This document shows, in pieces, positions 48,025-58,286 of a DNA stretch of 64,000 nucleotides. The notes below the pieces were generated by a model. The model saw only the letters and a program-made list of their open reading frames with translations. It had not been told where the DNA came from and did not search any database. The stretch spans positions 4,960,001 to 5,024,000 of the forward strand of contig JAPTYK010000001.1 in NCBI GenBank assembly GCA_026913215.1, in the 5' to 3' direction. The position numbers and the translations under genes are program-made. Position 1 is the stretch's first letter; every line of letters starts with the position of its first letter. The stretch is from Streptomyces diastatochromogenes. Lineage in GTDB: Bacteria > Actinomycetota > Actinomycetes > Streptomycetales > Streptomycetaceae.

Positions 48025-50199
48025 TTGAGTCGTGAAACTGGTCGAGAGACTGACAGTTCGTCCTCCGGCGCCCAGGGGCGCGGTGGAGCCGCTTACCCCT
48101 CGGGTACCCCGCCGTACGGTTCCCGCCAGTATCCGTCGCTCCACCCCACGCAGGACGCGCCGGAGGAGACCGCCGCGCCCGCCCTGCCGGAGGAGCCCAA
48201 GACCGAGACCACGCTGACGACCCGGATCCGGATCAACATCCCGGGTTCGCGTCCGATTCCGCCGGTCGTGGTCCGCAAGACGGTCAACGAGGCGTCCGCC
48301 CCGGACCCCGAGCCCGAGCCCGCTCCCGCCGTGGAGCCGGAACCCGAGCCGGTGGCCGTGGCCCCGGAGCCGGTGGCCGCCGCTCCGGAGCCGCCCAAGG
48401 CGAAGGAGACGAGCGACTGGTTCGCCCCCGCAAGGCGGCGCCCCCAGCCCGTCCCCGCGCCCGCGCTGCCCCCGCGCCCGCCAAGCCCGCCCAGCCCGGC
48501 CCGGACGCCCCGGGCACCGGCTTCGCCGGCTCGGCGACCTCGGGCGTCCTGACGGTCGGCACCACCCCGTCGAGCCGCCCGGTCACCGCCACGCCCCAGA
48601 CCCCGCCGGGCAACCCGCTGTACGAGAGCGGCACGCCGACGTACGAGGGGACCCCTCGGGCGGCACCCCGATGTACGACGGCACGCCTTCGGGCGGCACG
48701 CCGATGTACGACGGCACGCCTTCGGGCGGTACGCCGATGTACGACGGGACCCCTCCGCCGGCACCCCGATGTACGACGGGACCCCGCGGCGGCACCCCGC
48801 GGCACGACGGCACGCCCGCCGCCGGCACCCCGATGTACACCGGCACCCCGGCCGCCGGCACGCCCGCGTACCGCGGCCCGGGCGCCTGGGTGGCCTGGCG
48901 GCGCCGAACGGCCCCACCACGGGCCCGGTCACCGGCACGGCCTCCCTCGGCGGCGCCACCGCGACCGCGCCCTTCGGCGGCGGCCAGGGAGCGGGCTCCC
49001 GTTCGCCGGCGGCGCGCCCCGCATGTCGGACGACACGGCGATCCTGACGCCGCAGCAGCCGGCGCCGAAGCCCGGACCGGGCGCGGCGGCCGACAACGGC
49101 GCCCACATCTCCGGGGACACGCTCACCAGCGGCATCCCCGTGGTCACGCCGAAGGCGGCCCGCCCGGACCTGACCCCGCGCATCGAGGAGCGGCCGCCCC
49201 GGCCCCCGCGCCGGCGCCGCGCCAGGCGCAGGCGGACCGGGCCCCGGCGAAGAAGGGCCGCTCCAGCTGGTCCTCGCCGCCGTCGGAGTCCTCGGCCTCG
49301 CCGGCGTCGCCTACGGCGCCGGACTCCTCCTCAACCACTCCGACGTCCCCAAGGGCACCACGGTGCTCGGGGTGGACATCGGCGGCGGCACGAAGGAGGA
49401 GGCCGTCGGCAAGCTGGACGCGGCGCTCGGCAAGCGGGCCACCGCCCCGCTCCAGCTCAGCGTCGGCGGCAAGACGGTCCAGCTGGCCCCGGACAAGGCG
49501 GGTCTGGCGCTCGACAGCCAGGAGACCGTCCGCGCCGCCGCGGGCAGCGACTACAACCCGGTGTCGGTCATCGGCTCCCTCTTCGGCGGCGAGCGGGTCG
49601 CCAAGCCGGTCTTCCCGGTCGACAAGGAGAAGCTCGCCGTCGCCCTGACCGACCTGGCCGGTTCCTCGGCGTCGGCGACCGAGGGCACGATCCTGTTCGC
49701 CCCGAACAAGGTCACCCCGGTCGAGGGCAAGCCCGGACAGGGCCTGGACGTCCAGCGCTCGATGATCTCCGTGCAGGACGCCTTCCGCGCCCAGGTCGAG
49801 ACGGGCCGGGGCAAGCCGGTCGAGCTGCCGGTCACCACCGTCCGGCCGACGGTCACCAAGGCCGAGCTGGACCGGGCGATGAAGGAGTTCGCGGAGCCCG
49901 CCATGTCCGGCCTGATCCGGATCCAGGCGGGCGGCCGGCACATCGACTTCGGCCCGGCCCGGTCGCTGCCGCAGATCCTCTCCATGAAGGCCGTCGACGG
50001 CCGGCTGGTCGAGGTCTACGACAAGAAGGCGATCGAGCGGCTCCTCGACGGAACCTTCAACGGCGTCATGGTCACCAAGGGCGACGGCAGCAAGCACCAG
50101 GTCTCCGCCGACGACGTGGCCTTCGCGATGCGCGACGCCCTGATGGGCAAGACGCTCGCGGAGCGCACGAAGACGATCGACCTCAGCGGCCAGGGCTGA
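48025..50199 (+). CDS. Membrane-anchored peptidoglycan-binding-like (PG_binding_4 type) protein with tandem repeats
   Basis: A long disordered cytoplasmic part comes first: Ser/Pro/Glu-rich, with TTRIRINIPGSRPIPPVVVR, then about seven 11-residue repeats of the type PSGGTPMYDGT. A single membrane helix (LVLAAVGVLGLAGVAYGAGL) leads to an outside region with two modules: GTTVLGVDIGGGTKEEAVGK and LPVTTVRPTVTKAELDRAMK, characteristic of PG_binding_4 domains found beside VanW or L,D-transpeptidase domains. No catalytic domain is present. Start is TTG 48025. Many shifts occur between 48430 and 49260; from 49363 on the frame is intact. A terminator follows. Confidence 0.65.
48610..48880 (+). repeat. 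33-bp tandem repeats encoding PSGGTPMYDGT
   Basis: Conserved ATGTACGAC-type cores fall at 48671, 48704, 48737, 48769, about 48802, 48833 and 48866, a period of 33 (32 where a base appears lost). Upstream copies from about 48610 are more diverged. The unit is 11 codons, so unit gain or loss would keep the frame. Confidence 0.85.
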
Positions 50200-50217
50200 C
50201 GCTTCCCTTCCGCCGCG

Positions 50218-50252
50218 AAGAGCCCCCGTCCCCGCCCGGGACGGGGGCTCTT
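50218..50252. terminator. Bidirectional terminator between convergent genes
   Basis: AAGAGCCCCCGTCCC (50218-50232), 5-base loop, GGGACGGGGGCTCTT (50238-50252), a perfect 15-bp stem. It serves the plus-strand gene ending at 50199 and the minus-strand gene ending at 50262. Confidence 0.85.
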
Positions 50253-50261
50253 CCGCGCGTT

Positions 50262-50961
50262 TTACGGGCCGGGCGGCAGCAGCTCGCGGGTCAGGGCGAA
50301 GGCGGCCGTGGCGGTGGTCAGGAGGGCGTTGATCCGTCCGAGGACGCGGGTCGTCCGGTCGGCGTCCCCCGCCTCCACGGCCGAGTCCAGGTCGTCGGCG
50401 TACTCCCGGGCCCGTACCGCTTCGTCGGTCGGCGCGGCCGCCGCGTCCGTCCGCAGGGCCTCGACGAGCCGCTGGTGGGGACGCCGGAGGCGTCCGCCCG
50501 GTTGCCGTGGCCGCCGTGGGCCACCGCCCGGGGCTGTTCACGTTCGCCACGAGGAAGCCGCCCGACGCCGCGGAGATGTGCACGCCTTCTCCTCCTGCCC
50601 AGATGAACTTGGTCTCGTACTCGGTCCAGCCCTTGCGCGTCACGCTGTACCGGCCGAACCGCCAGCCGGTGACCTTGATCAGCCGGTGCTTGAGCGGCTC
50701 GGCCAGGATGAGCAGGGCGTCCGCCCGGTTCCACCCCTGCTCGGCGAAGTAGGGCGTCATCACCACGCGCGTGCCCGTGTGCCTGGCCCGCCGGCAGATC
50801 TCGCGGAACGCCTGCCCCTGGCACCTCTCCAACTGGCCCGGGGCGAGCGAGGGGCGCGGCAGCCGGAACCGGTGCGCGAGGTCGCGGAGCCAGACGGCCA
50901 GGCCGTGGACCGCCCAGCAGAGCAAGGCGAGCACCACGACCGTCCCCAAGGACTGATCCAT
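50262..50961 (-). CDS. Single-pass membrane protein of unknown function
   Basis: The first 20 residues (MDQSLGTVVVLALLCWAVHG) form a membrane anchor. The cytoplasmic part contains REICRRARHTGTRVVMTPYF, WNRADALLILAEPLKHRLIK and TEYETKFIWAGGEGVHISAA, then a helical C-terminus (RLVEALRTDAAAAPTDEAVR...). I do not recognise a family. The frame breaks at about 50480; after repair the protein continues to a TAA at 50262-50264. ATG 50961 has AGGGAGAG upstream. It lies 58 bases downstream of the kinase operon and may belong to it. Confidence 0.55.
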
Positions 50962-51018
50962 ACTCGTCACTCTCCCTGGAGGCGCCAAGTCCACGCATTC
51001 CAGGGGGAGTTGATGTGC

Positions 51019-52613
51019 TCAGCTGTGGGGCATCGCCTTGACCGCGGCCTCGGAGATCCTGGTCGCCTCCTGTTCGCAGGTGGCGGCCGGGTGCTGTGGG
51101 CCGCCGAGGGACACGTCCACCACCAGGTTTCCCTTGCGGACGTACAGGGTGCAGGTGGTGTGCTGGTCGGAGGGGGTGCTCCAGAAGGCCTCGTCGGCGA
51201 AGCCGATGCCGGTGGCCGGGCGGCCGTCCGCCGCGTCGTCCGCGAACTCGGTCTTCTGGAACGTGGTGCCGTTCTCGTCGGTGCCCGCGCTGCGGCGCAG
51301 GTCCCAGCTGACCACCGCGTGGGCGTAGAAGTTCCAGCCGTCCTGCTGCGGCTCGTCCTTGCCGACCCAGAAGCAGGTGGTCTCGGCGTGGTCCGTGTTC
51401 TCGGTGTAGGAGTCCCGGCTCGCCTGCCGCTCCGCCGCGGGCAGCGGCAGCCGGCCGGCCGCCTCCGCGCAGACCGGCATCGTCACGTACAGGTCGGGCG
51501 GCCCGTCCCCGGGCCGTCCCGCAGAGCCCACCAGGCGCCCGCGCCGAGCACGCAGAGGGCGACCGCGGCGGCGACGGCGACCGGGCCCCGCCGCTTGCCG
51601 GGGGCGGGCGCGTCGACCTGGGTGACCACGGCCGTCGGGGCGGCGGCGGGCGGCGCGAGCACGGCCGTCGGGGCGGTGACGGCGGGCGGTGCGACCACCG
51701 TGCGCTCGGGGTCCCCGGCCGGGTGGAGGAGCGCCTCGACGGCCTGCCGCTGTCCGGCGATGAGCGCGTGGACGGCGGGCGGCCACTGCCGGGCGGCCGG
51801 GGCCGCCGGGCCGAGCGCGGCGAGGAGCTGCGCGGGGTCGGGCGGGCCGAGGGGTCCTTCGCGAGGCAGCGGGCGACGAGATCGCGCAGCCCGTCCGGTA
51901 CGGCGTCGAGGGCGGGTTCGGTGTGGACGACGTTGTACAGCGCCTGGAAGGTCGAGGGCCCGCGAACGGGCTCGTACCGGTCGACGCGAGGGCCAGGACC
52001 GAGCCCAGCGAGAACACGTCGCTCGCCGGCGTGAGTTCCTTCCCTCGGCCTGCTCGGGCGACATGAAGGCCGGGGAGCCGACGACCAGACCGGTCTGGGT
52101 GAGGCCGGTGAGCTCGCTCCCGGCCCCGGACGCGCGCGCGATGCCGAAGTCGATGACGCGGGCGCCGTCCTCCGACAGCAGGACGTTCTCCGGCTTCAGG
52201 TCGCGGTGGATGAGCCCCGCCCGGTGGATCTCGTCGAGGGCCGTCGCCAGCTGCACGGCGAGCCGCCGCACGGTCTCGGCGGGCAGGGTGCCGGACCGTT
52301 CGACGGCCGCGCCGAGGGAGGGCCCGGCGACGAAGACGGAGGCGAGCCAGGGCGTCGGCGCGTCGGCGTCGGCGGCCAGCACGGCCGCCGTGCAGGCCCC
52401 GGACACCTTCCGCGAGGCCTCGACCTCGCGCCGGAACCGGGCCCGGAAGTCCTCGTCGGCGGCGAGCCGGGCGTGCACCCGCTTCACGGCGGCGAGCCGG
52501 CCGTCGGGCCCGGCGCCGAGGTAGACGCGCCCCATGCCGCCGCGGCCGAGTTCGGCGAGGAGCCGGTACGGGCCCGCCTCGCGCGGGTCGGAGGGGCCCA
52601 GGGGCCGGGTCAC
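51019..52613 (-). CDS. Membrane Ser/Thr protein kinase with four-Cys extracellular domain (second of pair)
   Basis: The kinase domain has LGRGGMGRVYLG, the lysine in LAAVKRVHA, HRDLKPENVLL, DFGIARA and SPAFMSPEQ, all intact. A membrane helix (GPVAVAAAVALCVLGAGAWW) leads to an outside domain with four Cys (PVCAEA, TTCFWVG, TTCTLYV, ATCEQEA), similar in spacing to DUF3558-like modules. It should sense an external cue and phosphorylate cytoplasmic targets. GTG 52613 overlaps the upstream kinase stop (GTGA). Shifts at about 52040, 51950 and 51510. Confidence 0.85.
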
Positions 52614-54232
52614 GGGGTCGCCGCCTTCTTCGTCTTCTTCGTGATCAGGCCGATGGCCTGCCGGGTGGTGGACTCGGTCAGGGACTCGCACGCCCCGACG
52701 GGGTAGTGGGGGCCCCTGACCAGGACGAACAGGTCCAGGTTCACGTCCCGGGAGTAGAGCACGCAGCGGTTGCCGTCGGGCTTGTACCAGAGGGCCTCCT
52801 CCGCGAAGCCGAGCGTGAAGACCCGGCGGGTGGCGCCCCGGATGTACATGCTCTCGTGCCGCTTCTTCGCCTGTTCGGCGCCGGTGGGGCCGCCGCTCTT
52901 CGACCGGTAGAGGTCCCAGATGACGGTGATCTCGTCGCCGGAGCGGTTGTTCCAGACGCACTGGTTCGTCAACTGGCCGCCGTTCGGGTCGGTCCGGGCG
53001 GGCCCGCCGTCCCGCGCGATCTGCTGCCCGAACCCGGCGGGCACCTTCAGGCGCGGGTCCGCCTCCCGGCACGAGGGACGGTGCCCGTGTACGCGTCGGC
53101 CACCTGGTCCAGCGGCACGTTCCCGGGCGTCGGCACGGGCTCGTCCGTGATCGCGTAGAGCACGTCGTCCGGCAGGCCCGTCACGGCGAGCACCGCGCCG
53201 CCGACGGCGAGGATCCCGGCCGCGGTCCCGGCCGCGATCCACCGCCCGCGCCGCCGGTTCCGGGGCCGCCGGACGGCGGGCTCGGTGACCGGACCGCCGG
53301 GGCCGGGCGGTCCGCCCCGCGCGGGCGGCGGAGGCGTCCACGCCGCCCCGAGGGAGCCCCTGAGGCGCTCGGTCTCCGCCCGCCGCTCCCCGATCAGCCC
53401 GTGCACCCCTCCGGCCAGGGGCGCGCCGACGGCGCCACCGGCCCGAGCAGGGCGAGGAGTTCCGAGGGCGAGGGCCGCAGGCCGGGGTCCGGGGCGAGGC
53501 AGGCGCCGATGAGTCCCCGCAGGCCGGGCGGTACGGCGGTGAGGTCCGGCGCCTCGTGGGCGACGGCGTACATGAGCGCGGGGACCGAGCCGCCGTGGAA
53601 CGGCGCCCGCCCCGTGCAGGCCACGGCCAGGGTCGAGCCGAGCGCGAAGACGTCGGCGGCGGGCCCCGGGTCTCGCCCCGGATCTGCTCGGGCGCCATGA
53701 ACGCGGGGGAGCCGACGAGCGCGCCCGTGTGCGTCAGCTTCGTCAGCTGGTCCCCGGCGCGCGCGACGCCGAAGTCGATCACCCGGACGCCGTCCGCCGT
53801 GAGCACGATGTTCGAGGGCTTGAGGTCCCGGTGGACGAGGCCCACCCGGTGGATGTCGGCGAGCGCCTGCGCGAGCCCCGCCGCCAGCCGCCGTACCGCC
53901 TCCTCAGGCAGGACGCCCCCGGCGACGGCCTCGCTCAGCGTGGGGCCCTCCAGGAACAGGGAGGCGAGCCAGGGCTCCGGCGCGTCCGCGTCGGCGTCGA
54001 CCACCGGGGCCGTATAGGCGCCGGAGACCCGGCGGGAGGCGTCCACCTCGCGCCGGAACCGGGCCCGGAAGCCCTCGTCGTCGGCCAGGTCGGCGTGGAT
54101 CCGCTTGACGGCGACGAGCTGCCCGTTCGCCGCCGCACCGAGCAGCACCCGGCCCATCCCGCCCTGCCCGAGCACCCCGATCACCCGGAACGGCCCCACC
54201 CACTCGGGGTCGTTCGGTCCGCGTGCCTGCAT
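52610..54232 (-). CDS. Membrane Ser/Thr protein kinase with four-Cys extracellular domain (first of pair)
   Basis: Kinase motifs: LGQGGMGRVLLG, LVAVKRIHADLADDEGF, HRDLKPSNIVL, DFGVARAG, GSPAFMAPEQIRGE. A membrane helix (WIAAGTAAGILAVGGAVLAV) precedes an outside domain with Cys in CREADPR, NQCVWNN, NRCVLYSRD and GACESLTE, matching those of the adjacent kinase. The two are tandem duplicates that have diverged. ATG 54232 is the start. Shifts at about 53675, 53400 and 53075. The C-terminal tail TKKTKKAATP is basic. Confidence 0.85.
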   Translation of the reverse strand: MQARGPNDPEWVGPFRVIGVLGQGGMGRVLLGAAANGQLVAVKRIHADLADDEGFRARFRREVDASRRVSGAYTAPVVDADADAPEPWLASLFLEGPTLSEAVAGGVLPEEAVRRLAAGLAQALADIHRVGLVHRDLKPSNIVLTADGVRVIDFGVARAGDQLTKLTHTGALVGSPAFMAPEQIRGETRGPPPTSSRSARPWPWPARGGRRSTAARSPRSCTPSPTRRRTSPPYRPACGDSSAPASPRTPACGPRPRNSSPCSGRWRRRRAPGRRGARADRGAAGGDRAPQGLPRGGVDASAARAGRTARPRRSGHRARRPAAPEPAARAVDRGRDRGRDPRRRRRGARRDGPAGRRALRDHGRARADARERAAGPGGRRVHGHRPSCREADPRLKVPAGFGQQIARDGGPARTDPNGGQLTNQCVWNNRSGDEITVIWDLYRSKSGGPTGAEQAKKRHESMYIRGATRRVFTLGFAEEALWYKPDGNRCVLYSRDVNLDLFVLVRGPHYPVGACESLTESTTRQAIGLITKKTKKAATP

Positions 54233-54276
54233 CTCGTCCCCTTCCCCCGTGAACGCGGAAGGGATCCTAGTGGGTA

Positions 54277-54299
54277 CGCCCGCGCGCCACGCGCGGGCG
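54277..54299 (-). terminator. Short GC hairpin between the SirB1-like gene and the kinase operon
   Basis: CGCCCGCGCG (54277-54286), loop CCA, CGCGCGGGCG (54290-54299), perfect. It follows the stop at 54308 on the minus strand and precedes the kinase start at 54232. Confidence 0.5.
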
Positions 54300-54307
54300 G
54301 GGTCCAG

Positions 54308-55150
54308 CTAGTTGAGCAGCGCCCGCGCCGCCTGTGCCCGCCGCCGGATCGCCGTCGCCGACTCCGGGTCCACCGCGTCCATCACCTGCGCGTACGCCTC
54401 CATCTCGACCGCGCCCGTCAGGAACTCCCCGCGCTGGACGAGCAGCTCGGCCCGCTCGTAGCGGAGGCGCGCCGGGTGGGAGGGAGCAGCAGGGCGAGCT
54501 CCACCGCCCACAGGGCCACCTCGGAGCGCTCGGGGCGGGGGCCGCCCAGGCGCGGATGTTGTTGAGGATCCGCAGGACGATCGCGCCCGGCTCGGCGGGC
54601 CGGAGCATCGAGCGGTCGAGGGCCTCGCCCGTCGCGCTCGCCACCAGGAGCTCGGCGTCGGTGCCCGTCATGGCCTGCCCGCCGGCGAAGGGGTCGGCGA
54701 GATCCAGGTCGGCCGGGTCGCCGAAGCCGACGACGAAGTGGCCGGGCAGCCCGAGCCCGTACACGGGGGCGCCGGCCCGGCGGGCGACCTCCATCCAGAC
54801 GACGGAGAGCAGGATGGGCAGGCCCCGGCGGCGCCGCAGCACCTCGTGCAGCAGCGAGGACTCCAGGCGCTGGTAGTCGGCGGCCACGCCCTCGAAGCCC
54901 TCGCGGCGGCCGAGGAGCGCGGCGAGCTCCGCGCCCAGTCGCCGGTGAGCCGCGTCGCGTACGGGACGAGCCCGGCGAGCCGGTCGAGTTCGATCTCGGC
55001 CTCGTCGATCTCGCGCCGGGTGACGGAGGGGTCGGCCACCGCCCCGATCAGCAGGCAGAGCCGGGCGAGGTCGGGGCGCTCGGCGCGGGCCTCCTCGGCG
55101 AACTCCCGCCGCCAGTCGGGCACGTCGACCGGTGGTTCGTCCCCGCTCAC
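54308..55150 (-). CDS. SirB1-like protein with transglutaminase-like core and TPR-like end
   Basis: FEGVAADYQRLESSLLHEVL, RRRRGLPILLSVVWMEVARR and YGLGLPGHFVVGF match the SirB1/transglutaminase-like fold, with His in the GLPGHF motif; the usual catalytic Cys is not visible in this copy. The C-terminus (ARLRYERAELLVQRGEFLTG, ARALLN) is helical and TPR-like. The function of the family is poorly known. GTG 55150 overlaps the stop of the acetyltransferase gene (GTGA). Shifts at about 54940, 54540 and 54485. Confidence 0.7.
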
Positions 55151-56154
55151 GCCTCCGCCCACCGGTAGTGGTGGTAGTGGTGGTGGGGCGCGAAGCCCAT
55201 GCCGTCGTACAGCGCCCGCGCGCCGTCGTTGTCCGCCTCCACCTGGAGCCAGGCCGCCGACGCGCCCTCGTCGAGCGCCTGCCGGGCGAGCGCCGTCATG
55301 ACGGACGTCGCCAGGCCCCGGCGCCGCTGCTCCGGGTCGACCTCGACCGCCATGAAGCCCGCCCAGCGGCCGTCGACCACGCAGCGCCCGATCGCCGCCG
55401 GTACCCCTCCGGTGCCCGCGACGGACGCGAACCACACGCTCGGGCCCGACGCGAGGACGGACCGGACGGCCGGGCTCGCCTCCTCGTCGCCGGAGAAGCG
55501 CCGGTAGCGGCGCAGCCAGCCCTCGTCGAGGGTCCGGAGAGGCGTACGGCGGAGACGTCGGCGTCCAGGTCGCCGATCGGGGCGAGCGCCCCGGTGCGCA
55601 CCTCGGCGGAGACCTCGCGCCGCCAGCCGTGCCGGTCCAGGGCGGCGCACAGCAGCTCCTGGGTGCCCTCGGCGCCGGTGGCGGTCTGGACGTACGCGGG
55701 AGCTTCCGGGCCGCGTACCACGCGCGCACGTGCGTCAGGGCCTCGGCGACGGGCATCCCCGGATCGCCGAGCGGGAGCGCGGAGTTGGCGCGCCGCGTGA
55801 ATCCGTCGGCGGCCCGCAGCGTCCACTCCCCGAGGGCCTCGCTCTCCACCGGCCGCCACGCGCGCGCGGTGGCGCGGGCGAGCTCCGCGAAGGTGGCGGA
55901 GGGGCCCCGGCGGCGGGCCGGGGCGGCCGGGACGACCTTCCCGCGGCCAGCGCGGATTCCGCGATCCGGACGCTCTCACCGCTCTTTCGTGTGATCAGCA
56001 GCACACCGGCATCCCATGATGTGAGAACTCCGACCGCGTCGGTGAACTTCCCGCCCGGTTCCGCCGACTCCGTCACGTACCGAACGGAGACACGTTTTCC
56101 CACGTCAGCGCTGGTAATTCGCACCTCAAGGCGCCCTCCGCCGGTGATTTCCAC
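55147..56154 (-). CDS. GNAT N-acetyltransferase with N-terminal SH3-like domain (Rv0428c-like)
   Basis: The N-terminal part (GRLEVRITSADVGKRVSVRY, KFTDAVGVLTSWDAGVLLIT) is a small beta barrel. The C-terminal GNAT domain is complete: VEVDPEQRRRGLATSVMTAL is the acetyl-CoA loop, and EADNDGARALYDGMGFAPHH closes the fold. Substrate unknown. The start is chosen at GTG 56154, preceded by GGAG; an ATG at 56214 would add 20 residues but run into the fdxA promoter. Shifts at about 55940, 55700 and 55540. It is coupled to the SirB1-like gene and divergent from fdxA. Confidence 0.75.
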
Positions 56155-56266
56155 AGCTTCTCCGCCCCTCCTGTTCGGATCGCCCCCAAGAACGGAGATA
56201 CTAGGTGCGGGCATCGACGACGCCGCGCTCCCGCGCAGACCAGCCCTATCGAGGAGGAACGACAGC
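56155..56266. promoter_or_regulatory. Divergent promoter region, fdxA / acetyltransferase
   Basis: 112 bases. GAGATACTAGGTGCG at about 56190-56204 could include a -10 box (TACTAG or GATACT) for fdxA. GAGGAGG at 56251-56257 is the fdxA ribosome site. Confidence 0.3.
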
Positions 56267-56586
56267 GTGACCTACGTCATCGCGCAGCCTTGTGTCGACG
56301 TCAAGGACAAGGCGTGCATCGAGGAGTGCCCCGTCGACTGCATCTACGAGGGCAAGCGGTCCTTGTACATCCACCCGGACGAATGCGTCGACTGCGGGGC
56401 CTGTGAGCCGGTCTGCCCGGTCGAGGCGATCTTCTACGAGGACGACACCCGGAGGAGTGGAAGGACTACTACAAGGCGAACGTCGAGTTCTTCGACGAGC
56501 TCGGTTCGCCCGGTGGTGCCTCCAAGCTCGGCGAGATCGAGCGCGACCACCCCTTCATCGCCGCCCTGCCGCCGCAGAACGGCTGA
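56267..56586 (+). CDS. fdxA: 7Fe ferredoxin ([3Fe-4S][4Fe-4S])
   Basis: VTYVIAQPCVDVKDKACIEE followed by CPVDCIYEG gives the 3Fe-4S/4Fe-4S Cys set, and DECVDCGACEPVCPVEAIFYED gives the second cluster. About 106 aa with the C-terminal extension VEFFDELGSPGGASKLGEIE, typical of actinobacterial FdxA. It transfers electrons in the cytoplasm, for example to cytochromes P450. Start GTG 56267. One shift at about 56450: GACACCCGGAGG should be GACACCCCGGAGG, restoring TPEEWKDYYKAN. dapC begins 82 bases downstream. Confidence 0.93.
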
Positions 56587-56668
56587 TCCATCCGCCCTCG
56601 GTCCCGTACGGCCTCGCCGCTGTACGGGGCCGAAGCGTTTCCGTACGTACGAGGAAGTGAGCCAACCC

Positions 56669-57761
56669 GTGAGCGCAGTCTCTTCGCGCCTTCCCGTCTT
56701 CCCGTGGGACAAGCTGGAGCCGTACAAGAAGACGGCCGTGGCGCATCCGGACGGGATCGTGGACCTCTCCGTCGGCACGCCCGTGGACCCGGTCCCCGCG
56801 CTGATCCAGGAGGCCCTGGTCGCGGCGGCGGACTCGCCGGGCTATCCCACGGTGTGGGGGACGAAGGAGCTGCGGGACGCGCTCACCGGCTGGTGCGAGC
56901 GGCGTCTGGGCGCCGTCGGCTTCGCCCACGAGAACGTGCTGCCGGTGGTCGGCTCCAAGGAGCTGGTGGCCTGGCTGCCGACGCAGCTGGGCCTCGGCGC
57001 CGGTGACGTCGTCGCCTACCCGCGGCTGGCGTACCCGACGTACGAGGTGGGGGCGCGGCTCTGCGGCGCGACGCCCGTGGTCTACGACGACCCGACGGAG
57101 CTGGACCCGGCGGGGCTGAAGCTGCTCTGGCTCAACTCCCCGTCCAACCCGACCGGCAAGGTCCTCGCCAAGGACGAGCTGACCCGGATCGTGGCCTGGG
57201 CGCGCGAGCACGGCATCCTCGTCTTCTCCGACGAGTGCTACCTGGAGCTGGGCTGGGAGGCCGACCCGGTCTCGGTCCTGCACCCGGACGTCTGCGGCGG
57301 TTCGTACGAGGGGATCGTCGCGGTCCACTCGCTGTCCAAGCGCTCCAACCTGGCCGGCTACCGGGCCGCGTTCATCGCGGGCGACGCGGCCGTCCTGGGC
57401 GAGCTGCTCCAGATCCGCAAGCACGGCGGCATGATGACCGCGGCCCCGGTGCAGGCGGCGACGGTCGCGGCGCTCGGCGACGACGCGCACGTGGCCGAGC
57501 AGCGGGAGCGCTACGCGGCCCGCCGGGCGGCCTGCGGGCGGCCCTGAGGCGCACGGCTTCCGGATCGAGCACAGCGAGGCCAGCCTCTACCTGTGGGCGA
57601 CCCGCGACGAGCCGTGCTGGGACACCGTGGCGTACCTGGCGGAGAAGGGCATCCTGGTGGCGCCCGGCGACTTCTACGGCGAGGCCGGGGAGCGGTTCGT
57701 GCGGGTGGCGTTCACGGCGACGGACGAGCGGGTCGAGGCCGCGGTCAAGCGCCTGGGCTGA
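56669..57761 (+). CDS. dapC: N-succinyldiaminopimelate aminotransferase
   Basis: A fold-type I PLP aminotransferase of about 365 aa. LPVFPWDKLEPYKKTAVAHP and GIVDLSVGTPVDPVP open the actinobacterial DapC type. LLWLNSPSNPTGKVL, FSDECYLELGW and the Schiff-base lysine in HSLSKRSNLAGYRAAF are intact. It forms N-succinyl-LL-diaminopimelate in the lysine/meso-DAP pathway; dapE in this window acts next. Shifts at about 57530 and 57545 interrupt ARRAALRAALEAHGFRIEHS; the rest runs to TGA 57761. GTG 56669 is the start, with a poor ribosome site. fdxA lies directly upstream. Confidence 0.88.
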
Positions 57762-57776
57762 GCCCGTGGGACGACC

Positions 57777-57812
57777 GGAGGGCCCGGGGAGCATCCGCTC
57801 CCCGGGCCCTCC
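57777..57812. terminator. Strong bidirectional terminator between dapC and a convergent gene
   Basis: GGAGGGCCCGGGGAGC (57777-57792), loop ATCC, GCTCCCCGGGCCCTCC (57797-57812), a perfect 16-bp stem. Confidence 0.88.
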
Positions 57813-57829
57813 GCGTGTCGCGGTGCGGG

Positions 57830-58286
57830 TCAGCCGCCGATCGGCAGGCCGCCCAGGGTCTGGCCGGTGGGCAGGCCGCCCAGGCCACCGCCCAGGGCGC
57901 CGCCGGTCGGGCCCTCGGCGCCTCGGCGGCGGCGCCGGCGGTCTGGCCGACGACCTCGCCCGTGCTGCCGGCCGTCTTGCCGACGACCTGCTGGGCGGCG
58001 GGGCGGCGGTCTTGCCGCCGTGCCGACGGTCTTCCCGGCGGCCGGGACGGCGGTGCCGACGGCCTTGCTGCCGGTCTCGCCGACCACGCCGGTCGCGGTC
58101 TGCGAGGCGCCGTCGAGGGCGCTCCCGCGCCTGCGGCGTCCAGGGCGGTCACGCCGCCGAGGGCGCCGGTCGGCGCGAGGCCCTGGTCGAGGGCGCTCGC
58201 GGAGCCGGCCGCACCGACCACGGGGCTGCTCCGGCCGCGAGCAGGAGGGCGGCGCGGGCGATCCGACGGGTCAGGGGGAGGGACAT
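57830..58286 (-). CDS. Small secreted Ala/Gly/Thr-rich protein
   Basis: MSLPLTRRIARAALLLAAGA is a signal peptide. The mature part is low-complexity: repeated VVG-KTAGSTGEVVGQTAG-like segments and an ending GGLPTGQTLGGLPIGG. Proteins of this kind are common in Streptomyces and are often mislabelled as ATP-binding; I see no ATP-binding motif. Shifts at about 58230, 58125, 58015 and 57925. It probably acts at or outside the cell surface; role unknown. GGGAGGGAC precedes ATG 58286. Confidence 0.55.

Noticed and set aside
56155..56214. ATG at 56214 as start of the acetyltransferase
   Set aside because: It would add 20 residues not typical of the family and cover the likely fdxA promoter; GTG 56154 is better placed.
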